In this document: piece by piece, positions 15,235-20,705 of the stretch | Layout of the letters: every line of letters starts with the position of its first letter | Numbering within the stretch: position 1 is the first letter of the stretch | DNA from: CAZLQF01 sp964561545 | GTDB lineage: Bacteria; Bacteroidota; Bacteroidia; CAILMK01; CAYYUA01 | Direction of reading: 5' to 3' | Length of the DNA: 20,705 nt | NCBI GenBank assembly: GCA_964561545.1 | Contig: CAZLQF010000041.1 | Location: 1 to 20,705, forward strand | Made by a program: the position numbers and the translations under genes | Notes under the pieces: model-generated | What the model was told of the DNA's origin: nothing | The model's input: only the letters and a program-made list of their open reading frames with translations | Database searches by the model: none

Positions 15235-15379
15235 AGTAGAGGATGTACCCCACTGCATTAATTACAAACTAAATGAAAGTTTGCTAAATGCTTCTTTGAT
15301 AGACAGTTACAAAATGAACGGCCTAAATTTAAAAACCGAATTCAGAAAAATCATCCTCGGCTTTGGTACACCCTCTACT
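15235..15379. repeat. 145-bp segment bounded by 15-bp inverted repeats
   Basis: AGTAGAGGATGTACC (15235-15249) and GGTACACCCTCTACT (15365-15379) are inverted copies with one mismatch, 115 bp apart. The interior has no open frame of note. The arms are too far apart for a terminator. The layout resembles the ends of a small non-autonomous transposable element or IS relic. Flanking target-site duplication is unclear. Confidence 0.5.
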
Positions 15380-15406
15380 AAGTATGTAAAAAAATTAATT
15401 TACTAA

Positions 15407-15661
15407 TTAACTTTCTTCTCCAGTATCATCCGCTTGATTTTTCCAGTCGTAATATTTCTTAACCCCATATCCCAAACCTGCAGCAACTAAAAAACCAACT
15501 CCGCCGCTTACAGGAACATTTTGAGTACCACCGGGATTGGGATTACCACCAGAACCACCGCCACCAGGAACTCCAGAACCTAAAACCTCCGGTAAAACAA
15601 ACGGTGCTGTTAATAATGCTAATGTCAAGCAAATTGTTAGGAAAGCGTTTAATTGTTTCAT
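15407..15661 (-). CDS. Small secreted Gly-rich protein with PID-CTERM-like sorting tail
   Basis: The 84-residue product has three parts. An N-terminal signal peptide covers about residues 1-27 (MKQLNAFLTICLTLALL...). A Gly/Pro/Asn-rich linker follows (VPGGGGSGGNPNPGG). The C-terminal module is PVSGG, a short glycine-rich hydrophobic helix FLVAAGLGYGVKK, and a charged tail. That last module resembles the PID-CTERM sorting tails annotated in Bacteroidota, a variation on PEP-CTERM in which a Pro-x-(Asp/Ser)-Gly-Gly motif precedes the helix. Here serine stands where aspartate is usual. If right, the protein would be processed at the membrane by a sorting enzyme encoded elsewhere. It has its own promoter, with exact -7 and -33 boxes. 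No partner gene is nearby. Confidence 0.7.
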   Translation of the reverse strand: MKQLNAFLTICLTLALLTAPFVLPEVLGSGVPGGGGSGGNPNPGGTQNVPVSGGVGFLVAAGLGYGVKKYYDWKNQADDTGEES

Positions 15662-15683
15662 AGTCTTTGTTTTTGGATATTAA

Positions 15684-15716
15684 CAAATTTAATAAAGGTA
15701 AATTTAGAATACCAAA
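15684..15716 (-). promoter_or_regulatory. Promoter of the small sorting-tail protein gene
   Basis: On the minus strand TTTG (15716-15713) and TAAATTTG (15691-15684) are separated by 21 bp, matching the Bacteroidota TTTG/TAnnTTTG consensus. The -7 box ends 22 bases before the ATG at 15661, giving a short leader. Confidence 0.6.
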
Positions 15717-15767
15717 AATAACAAAAGAAAAATTTACCCTGACTTTTCAATAATATTATTAGATGAT

Positions 15768-16010
15768 TTACTCACAAATAAAAACTTTCTGATTTTCAAT
15801 GGTTTCACCTTTTATGACCTTAACCATGTAAATACTGTTTGAAAGGTCTCCGAGGTTCATGGTTTGAACACCGCTTTTTGGTACATCCACTTCCTTGACT
15901 AAATTCTAAACAGTAATAAGAACCGCACCTACTTTTTCGAACAAGGGTTTAAATTTTGTAAACTAGAAAAACAGGAAATTTTGAAGCAAAATAAGCTTTT
16001 CATCCTCATT
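15768..16010 (-). pseudogene. Remnant of a T9SS cargo gene (C-terminal sorting domain)
   Basis: The minus-strand frame from 16010 to a TAA at 15768-15770 reads about 80 codons ending LVKEVDVPKSGVQTMNLGDL followed by SNSIYMVKVIKGETIENQKV. The blocks NL-DL-x-(G/S)-IYMVKV and the later K-VFI are the C-terminal half of a T9SS type A sorting domain. The upstream part KLILLQNFLFF recalls the YPNPF-type start of such domains in degraded form. Two in-frame TAG codons (15963-15965 and 15906-15908) interrupt it and no start or catalytic domain remains. It lies in a long gene-free stretch, so it is the tail of a cargo gene that has decayed. Confidence 0.6.
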
Positions 16011-16611
16011 TTACCCTACATAATCGATTTAATAATATTTATGATAAAAAGCCTCGCAATTGTGACTTTTAGCGGGTATTAAAGAACCTGCCATTTGGGA
16101 ATAAAGCTTTCCCGCTTGAATAAAAATAATAGCTGGAGTACAAAATATGGCCATCCTGACCTTATCGCCACTTCTTTACGTCAGTACAATTAATGACTTT
16201 AAAATATTACTATTGTTGACGTTTTTGTTTTATTAAGCGAAGCTTTTTATAGTAAAATCAACATATCACTTGCACTACTATATAGCAGGTATAAGAAGGG
16301 CAATTTTTACTTGAGCCAAAAAACCAATAAAACACCATCATTGGATATTCTTTAGAATTTCCTCAGCACTTCTTAATACTCGATTATGGGGCTTGCATGG
16401 CAATGCCAAGATACATGGCCGTTTGGTGATATCTTGTCCCGTATTACTAATGGTCGATAAAAACAAGTCAATGGAAGTCGCAGTCCTTAATTTTTTAAAA
16501 TAATAAAGCCACCAATATTGACTTTCAAGAAAATTGCAAGAATAAGGATCAGGGCATTAAATTTCCCCAGATAATTGGAAGCAAAGATGAGCAGCGCTGC
16601 ATTTATACCTA
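16011..16611. other. Gene-free stretch with two unexplained open fragments
   Basis: No credible gene was found. On the minus strand two overlapping frames lack ATG, GTG and a usable TTG start. One, 16487-16642, would encode a 51-residue strongly hydrophobic stretch (INAALLIFASNYLGKF...). The other, 16338-16556, encodes 72 residues ending NRVLRSAEEILKNIQ. An imperfect inverted repeat ACGTCAGTACAAT (16178-16190) / ATTGTTGACGT (16212-16222) also lies here. The stretch sits directly downstream of the TPR gene and upstream of the T9SS remnant, and probably represents decayed genes. Confidence 0.5.
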
Positions 16612-17388
16612 CTACAAATCTTTCAATACTTCCAACAAATTCTCAGCCCTTTCATGGTAGTGCCCCTCTTTGTTTTTAAGCCGCACTAAGGTTTGTTTTG
16701 CTTCCTTTATCCGATCATCTGCCACATAAGCAAGGGCTAAATACCATTGATTTTTAGGGGCATATTCCTCGCCTAAGTTACCTTGATTCTTTTCAAAAAC
16801 CTCAATGGCTTTTTGGGGCGTACCATTAGCCAAATAGGCATTACCCAAATAGAATTGAACCCGATCATGATTTTCTTCTTTACTGATGGCCTCCTCCAGT
16901 AAAGGTATGGCTTCATCGTAATGTTGTTGGGTATAAAGGTCCATGGCTTTATGAACCTCCTGGTCAAATTCCGAATTTGTGTTACTGCCTCGTTTTTGAT
17001 CGGTAATGTAATCAGGGTAAGGGTTGTAATATTCTTGAACTATATCCTGCTTGGCAGGTTCTTGGAAGAGCGTTTTATTGGCTACCAAGCCCATCCCTAT
17101 TAAGACAACTATAGAAGCAGCAAGCCCCAACCATTTCTTGTAATTTATGGATTTGCCGGGTGCTTGATCAGCAGATGGGTTTTGTGCTTCCAGGGCTTTC
17201 AAGCGTTCTTTAATGCGCGAACGCACGCTAAGTTCAACGCCTTTGTAAACATCACGCTGAAATTCCACTTCCGCTTTAAATTCTGCGTTTTCTTCCATTT
17301 TTTGTTCGAAGGCGCTTACTTCTTCAGGGGTCATTTCACCCCTTAAATAGCGCCTTATTTCATTAAATTGAAATTCTGTAAGTTCCAT
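16612..17388 (-). CDS. Membrane-anchored TPR protein, probable anti-sigma partner
   Basis: A 258-residue protein. The N-terminal ~60 residues (EIRRYLRGEMTPEEVSAFEQ) resemble the start of anti-sigma domains of Bacteroidota, without the zinc-ligand cysteines. One transmembrane helix lies at about 85-104 (WLGLAASIVVLIGMGLVA). The periplasmic part, about 145-250, carries tetratricopeptide-like repeats (AMDLYTQQHYDEAIPLLEEA, FYLGNAYLANGTPQKAIEVF). The layout of cytoplasmic head, single helix and TPR outside fits a membrane-held anti-sigma factor that senses an external signal. This is inference, supported by the sigma-factor gene one base upstream on the same strand. No intact gene follows: the downstream 950 bp are decayed. 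Confidence 0.85.
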   Translation of the reverse strand: MELTEFQFNEIRRYLRGEMTPEEVSAFEQKMEENAEFKAEVEFQRDVYKGVELSVRSRIKERLKALEAQNPSADQAPGKSINYKKWLGLAASIVVLIGMGLVANKTLFQEPAKQDIVQEYYNPYPDYITDQKRGSNTNSEFDQEVHKAMDLYTQQHYDEAIPLLEEAISKEENHDRVQFYLGNAYLANGTPQKAIEVFEKNQGNLGEEYAPKNQWYLALAYVADDRIKEAKQTLVRLKNKEGHYHERAENLLEVLKDL

Positions 17389-17389
17389 A

Positions 17390-17953
17390 CTATTGATTTA
17401 ATAATTGCTTTCTTAAATAATCCAGGCAACGCTTTTTCTTTGATTTGGCTACATTGGCGTTTTTATAACCGATGTATTTAGCAATGCTTTCCATGTTCAT
17501 GTTGTGCAGGTAAAACTTCTCAAGCATGGACTTGCAGGGCTCGCCCATTTCATTAACAAGTTCGAACACATCTTTTTTATTTTCTTCGAATGGTTCAAAA
17601 TCCCTTTCCACAGGTTCATCTTCTTCGTAAAAATCAACCACTGAGTCTTTAAGCTGAAATTTATTGTCTTTCCGCATCCTGTGAAACAGGCAGTTCTTGC
17701 CTACTGAAAAGAAATATGTTTTGAATGAAGACGTCAAACTTGTTAACTTTCCATTTAATACATTTAAATAAATCTCAACAATGGTATCCTGAAACACATC
17801 AACTGCTTGTTCCTCTTTAATGCTAAAATACTTGCAAGCCCAATCAAGAAAAGTTCCTCTATAAGCCTCGTAAATTTCATCGATAACCGATTCATCTCCA
17901 TTTCTTATCCGATCAAGGACCTCATTTTGCTCATTATTTAATGTTTTTTTCAT
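17390..17953 (-). CDS. ECF-type RNA polymerase sigma factor
   Basis: A 187-residue sigma-70 family protein with the two-domain ECF layout. Region 2 lies near residues 20-95: AVDVFQDTIVEIYLNVLNG resembles the core-binding 2.2 helix, and SSFKTYFFSVGKNCLFHRMR matches 2.3-2.4, the -10 recognition part. Region 4 lies near 130-185, with an acidic linker between. The C-terminal helix-turn-helix MNMESIAKYIGYKNANVAKS followed by KKKRCLDYLRKQL would read the -35 element. The stop codon is one base from the ATG of the TPR protein, so the two are co-expressed. The long upstream AT-rich palindrome (17990-18023) could be its own control site. Targets are unknown. Confidence 0.9.
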   Translation of the reverse strand: MKKTLNNEQNEVLDRIRNGDESVIDEIYEAYRGTFLDWACKYFSIKEEQAVDVFQDTIVEIYLNVLNGKLTSLTSSFKTYFFSVGKNCLFHRMRKDNKFQLKDSVVDFYEEDEPVERDFEPFEENKKDVFELVNEMGEPCKSMLEKFYLHNMNMESIAKYIGYKNANVAKSKKKRCLDYLRKQLLNQ

Positions 17954-17989
17954 CCCCTTAATACCATTTCAGTTTGAAAATGTAAACAC

Positions 17990-18023
17990 CTTAGGGTAAA
18001 AAAATTAAATTTTTTTTACCAAG
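17990..18023. repeat. Long AT-rich palindrome between sigma factor and serS
   Basis: CTT-AG-GGTAAAAAAATT (17990-18007) and ATTTTTTTTACC-AAG form nearly complementary arms around a 2-nt centre, with a two-base bulge. It lies 37 bp upstream of the sigma-factor ATG and about 195 bp upstream of serS. It could be an autoregulatory operator or a bidirectional stop between divergent units. It resembles the A-tract palindrome before pckA. Confidence 0.4.
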
Positions 18024-18154
18024 ATTGAGTTTGCCAATTTACGGGAATTAAATAAGCAATAATCAATCATTGGGCAATAATAAGAAATAAGTAAAGGTAT
18101 CCAAGTTTAAATAGCCACCAAAAAGGAATTCATCACCGGATCAAAATTAGTCCC

Positions 18155-18162
18155 TATATTTG
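18155..18162 (+). promoter_or_regulatory. -7 box of the serS promoter
   Basis: TATATTTG is an exact TAnnTTTG match 53 bp before the serS ATG. No convincing TTTG is present at the expected -33 distance, so the promoter call rests on one box. Confidence 0.45.
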
Positions 18163-18215
18163 TGCAACCTTATTTGATAACTAAGCATCTAATAACCTGA
18201 TAATCCTTAGAATCC

Positions 18216-19496
18216 ATGATACCATTGGCCAAGATCAAAGACAACAAGGAATTGGTAATCGATAGAATGAAAAAGCGGGGATTGGATTTAAAACAAGAAG
18301 TAAATCAATTGCTTGAATTGGACCAACAAAGAGGGCAAGCCCAAAAAGAAAGGGATGATGCCCTGGCTGAATCCAAAAAACTTTCCAAGGAGATCGGAGC
18401 TTATTACAAGTCCGGAGAAACGGAAAAAGCAGAATCCATTAAAGCCCAAAGCAGTGAATTAAAGGAAAAATCCAAGCAACTGGCCCAAAAGGTCACCGAA
18501 ATAGAAGAGCAAATTCGAGCGCTTCAGGTGAACTTGCCCAACATTCCCGTTGGTTCTGTGCCTCAAGGAGATTCAGACCAGGAAAATGAATTGATGCGGC
18601 AAGGATCTATGCAACCAAAAGCAAACGCAAATGCCAAGCCTCATTGGGAACTTACAGACCATTTAGGCCTTGTGAATTTTGAAGCAGGCAATAAAATTAC
18701 AGGAGCGGGATTTCCGGTATATACAAGGCAAGGGGCCCAACTTCAAAGGGCCATGATCAATTTCTTCCTGGACCATGCAGCCGAAGAAGGCTACCAGGAA
18801 TTTGAACCGCCCATTTTGGTCAATGAAGCAACCGGCTTTGCTACAGGCCAGTTGCCCGATAAAGAAGGCCAAATGTATCATATCCCCAATGAGGACCTTT
18901 ACCTGATTCCTACTGCTGAAGTACCATTGACCAATTTTTACCGAGATACGATACTCAAGCCCGATGATTTTCCTATTAAGCTAACAGCCTATACGCCATG
19001 CTTTAGAAGAGAAGCCGGTTCTTATGGCAAAGAAGTGCGCGGGCTGAACCGCCTGCACCAGTTCGACAAAGTGGAAATTGTACAAATTCAACATCCCGAT
19101 AAGTCTTATGATACGTTGGAAGCCATGGTCGCCTATGTGGAGCAATTGGTGCAAAAGCTTGAACTTCCCTACCGGGTGATGAAACTATGTGGCGGAGACT
19201 TGGGGGCTGCGGCAACCCTTACTTACGACATTGAAGTCTACTCCCCCGCTCAGGATAAATGGCTGGAGGTTAGCTCTATATCCAATTTTGAAGATTATCA
19301 ATCCAACCGACTTAAATTACGTTTTAAGGATGAAGATAAAAAGACCAAATTGGCACACACCTTGAACGGCAGCGCGCTAGCGTTCCCAAGATTATTGGCA
19401 GCCATGTTGGAGAATTACCAAAGCGAGGATGGAACAGCTGTTAAGATACCGGAGGCTTTGGCCAAATATACAGGGTTTGAAGAAATTAGAAGATAG
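18216..19496 (+). CDS. serS: Seryl-tRNA synthetase
   Basis: SerRS charges tRNA-Ser with serine via a seryl-adenylate. The 426-residue class II synthetase starts MIPLAKIKDNKELVIDRMKK. Its long antiparallel coiled-coil arm (about residues 27-110, rich in Lys, Glu and Gln) grips the long variable arm of tRNA-Ser. The catalytic core contains TAEVPLTN, motif 2 around Cys262-Phe-Arg-Arg-Glu266 followed by GLNRLHQFDKVE, and motif 3 from Asn384 (NGSALAFPR) to the QSEDGTAVKIPEAL end. Length and order are normal. ATG 18216 is the natural start. It is divergent from the sigma-factor gene and is followed by an inverted-repeat element rather than a clear terminator. Confidence 0.97.
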   Translation: MIPLAKIKDNKELVIDRMKKRGLDLKQEVNQLLELDQQRGQAQKERDDALAESKKLSKEIGAYYKSGETEKAESIKAQSSELKEKSKQLAQKVTEIEEQIRALQVNLPNIPVGSVPQGDSDQENELMRQGSMQPKANANAKPHWELTDHLGLVNFEAGNKITGAGFPVYTRQGAQLQRAMINFFLDHAAEEGYQEFEPPILVNEATGFATGQLPDKEGQMYHIPNEDLYLIPTAEVPLTNFYRDTILKPDDFPIKLTAYTPCFRREAGSYGKEVRGLNRLHQFDKVEIVQIQHPDKSYDTLEAMVAYVEQLVQKLELPYRVMKLCGGDLGAAATLTYDIEVYSPAQDKWLEVSSISNFEDYQSNRLKLRFKDEDKKTKLAHTLNGSALAFPRLLAAMLENYQSEDGTAVKIPEALAKYTGFEEIRR

Positions 19497-19499
19497 ATA

Positions 19500-19595
19500 T
19501 TTAACAGTTCAAGGTTCAAAATTCGAGGATCGAAAATAGGAAGTTATATGGTTAAAAAAACATTGATCATTGAACATCGAACCTTAAATGTTAAA
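19500..19595. repeat. Inverted-repeat element of about 96 bp after serS
   Basis: TTTAACAGTTCAAGGTTC (19500-19517) and GAACCTTAAATGTTAAA (19579-19595) are inverted copies with one short difference. Weaker complementarity continues inward (TTCGAGGATCG against TTGATCATTGAACATCG). The GTTCAAGGTTC/TGAACATTGAACC wording is like dispersed intergenic repeats seen in Bacteroidota genomes. It probably folds into a long imperfect hairpin in the serS 3' end. Confidence 0.5.
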
Positions 19596-19604
19596 CATTA
19601 ACTT

Positions 19605-19634
19605 TTTGCTAAATGCAAATTAATCATAATTTCG
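19605..19634 (+). promoter_or_regulatory. Candidate promoter of the surface-lipoprotein gene
   Basis: TTTG (19605-19608) and TAATTTCG (19627-19634, one mismatch from TAnnTTTG) are 18 bp apart. Transcription would start near 19641, leaving about 70 nt before the ATG at 19710. The same TAATTTCG variant occurs before pckA. Confidence 0.45.
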
Positions 19635-19709
19635 TAAATAAATTCCTAAACAGCTTATAATCGTAAATTTCAATAACTAAAATTTTTCAAAACAAAAAAG
19701 TAAAAAGAC

Positions 19710-20609
19710 ATGAAACAATTGAATTTTAAACTATTTGGCGTATTGGCCCTTGGCGGATTGCTCTTTCTTGGTGCTTGCAGTGACGATGATGATGACAATG
19801 GAGAACCCCAGGTTACAAAACCTTCCTTAGAATTTATCGGTAGTGGTGACTTCATCTCCGGTGATGCAACTGTAGATCAGGGAGATACTGTGAGATTTAA
19901 ATGGGTCATCCAAAAAGGCGACAATGACTTAAATCGTTTTAACATTACCGGAGGCCAAACCGGAGGCACCATTTATGATTCATCCAATTTATCAGACAAC
20001 AATGCTGACCGGTATGAAGATCAAATCGGCATTATAATGAGCCAAGCCGGTGATCATCAGTACACTTTTGAAGCATGGGATACGGAAAACAACAAAACTT
20101 CCAAATCCATTACCATTACGGTAGAGGAAAGCAACCAAGTTGAATCTTATGAGCAAACCTTACTTGCTGCTCCATTAGGAAGTGAAGATTCAAAATCTTT
20201 TTATGCATCATCAGACAATTCTACTTATACCAAAACAGAAGCTGATGGAAATTCGGATATCCAAGGTAAAATTGATTTTGGCTATTGGTACTCACAGGAC
20301 AATGGAGCAGTTTTAGTTAATACCGAAAATTATCCAGCTTATGACCTTCAGTGGAGCAACACAAGTACTACTCAATTTGGCGTAACAAACCTTTCAGTAT
20401 CCGAATTTGATGGTATACAAAATTCAGATGAAGTAATTGTTCAAGCTGCCTCTGATCTTTCTTCTAAAAATGCAACCAGTTTGCAAAATGATGTCATTGT
20501 TGCATTTGAAACAGATGGCGGTAAAAAAGGACTAATCAAGGTTGTTGAAGTAATTGAAGGTGCTGGAACCGATGGCGAAATCACATTTCAAGTTAAGATT
20601 CAAAAATAG
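19710..20609 (+). CDS. Surface lipoprotein with PKD-like domain, function unknown
   Basis: The 299-residue product opens with a lipoprotein signal (MKQLNFKLFGVLALGGLLFL, lipobox LGAC, Cys23) followed by Ser and five aspartates, the acidic pattern that directs Bacteroidota lipoproteins to the cell surface. Residues about 38-138 look like an Ig/PKD-type beta-sandwich: GDTVRFKW, then DHQYTFEAWDTENNKTSKSI and a final TITVEE strand. The remaining ~155 residues are beta-rich (a DFGYWYSQDNGAVLV stretch) and end in a strand-like GEITFQVKIQK. I do not recognise a named family for this second part. It has a candidate promoter and a strong terminator and is probably monocistronic. A role in adhesion or in binding an extracellular ligand is only a guess. 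Confidence 0.88.
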   Translation: MKQLNFKLFGVLALGGLLFLGACSDDDDDNGEPQVTKPSLEFIGSGDFISGDATVDQGDTVRFKWVIQKGDNDLNRFNITGGQTGGTIYDSSNLSDNNADRYEDQIGIIMSQAGDHQYTFEAWDTENNKTSKSITITVEESNQVESYEQTLLAAPLGSEDSKSFYASSDNSTYTKTEADGNSDIQGKIDFGYWYSQDNGAVLVNTENYPAYDLQWSNTSTTQFGVTNLSVSEFDGIQNSDEVIVQAASDLSSKNATSLQNDVIVAFETDGGKKGLIKVVEVIEGAGTDGEITFQVKIQK

Positions 20610-20631
20610 CATTTAATCATTTCCGAACTTT

Positions 20632-20667
20632 AAAAAGCGGTTTCGTTCATTCGGAACCGCTTTTTTT
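20632..20667 (+). terminator. Strong rho-independent terminator after the surface lipoprotein
   Basis: AAAAAGCGGTT (20632-20642) pairs perfectly with AACCGCTTTTT (20655-20665), and the stem is extended inward by TCG/CGG with one G-U pair. It closes a 6-nt loop and runs into a T-tract, 23 bp past the stop codon. Confidence 0.9.
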
Positions 20668-20705
20668 ATTTCCTGCAATTTCCTTATTTTACCTGCTATG
20701 GTGCA

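Noticed and set aside
16147..16236. Plus-strand frame of 29 hydrophobic residues starting MAILTLSPLL
   Set aside because: Very short, in AT-rich decayed DNA, with no promoter or family resemblance. Hydrophobic short frames arise easily in such sequence.
20698..20705. ATG near the right edge, possibly the next gene's start
   Set aside because: Only eight bases are available, too little to support a coding call.
1..20705. CRISPR array, prophage genes, complete insertion sequence or toxin-antitoxin pair
   Set aside because: I looked for regularly spaced repeats, integrases, transposases and small paired toxin genes and saw none. Only repeat relics are present.

Overview
The window looks like a chromosomal segment of a Cytophagales-type member of the Bacteroidota. 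Several things point that way: the gene set (era-der, an ATP-type pckA, pdxH), a subtilase with a type IX secretion (T9SS) C-terminal sorting domain, lipoproteins whose lipobox cysteine is followed by an acidic run, promoters of the TTTG-N18-21-TAnnTTTG type, and an almost complete absence of Shine-Dalgarno sequences. The assignment is inference from sequence character, since no search was run.

Layout. Bases 1-32 are the 5' end of an initiator tRNA on the minus strand, with its own promoter. On the plus strand follow era and der (ribosome-assembly GTPases), a small TTG-initiated lipoprotein, a terminator, pckA with a strong terminator, mnmA (tRNA 2-thiolation), a hairpin-rich spacer, a lipoprotein directly abutting a secreted S8 subtilase, and an FAD monooxygenase. 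From about 9.7 to 14.5 kb the minus strand carries trxB with a decayed STAS-domain gene behind it, then a CaiB-type CoA-transferase, a PPP-type phosphoesterase and an M48 metalloprotease lipoprotein in one run, then cutA. pdxH diverges from cutA. A 145-bp inverted-repeat-bounded segment follows, then a small secreted protein with a C-terminal sorting-like tail. About 950 bp of decayed DNA (15.66-16.61 kb) comes next and contains the tail of a former T9SS cargo gene. An ECF-type sigma factor and a membrane-anchored TPR protein, probably its partner, are encoded just upstream of that decay on the minus strand. serS and a surface-lipoprotein gene with a strong terminator close the window on the plus strand.

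Most of the window is ordinary housekeeping sequence. I do not see a convincing new defence, toxin or biosynthetic system. The parts worth a second look are in the non-coding DNA: two pseudogene remnants, two inverted-repeat elements that look like small mobile or repetitive units, a folded spacer ahead of the lipoprotein/subtilase pair, and the sigma/TPR pair that ends in decayed DNA.

Functional links: Era, Der, MnmA, SerS and the initiator tRNA serve translation. PckA serves gluconeogenesis, TrxB redox balance, and PdxH cofactor supply. The lipoproteins, the M48 protease, the subtilase and the small sorting-tail protein belong to the cell envelope or secretion. The sigma/TPR pair is a likely signal-responsive transcription switch whose targets cannot be read from this window.
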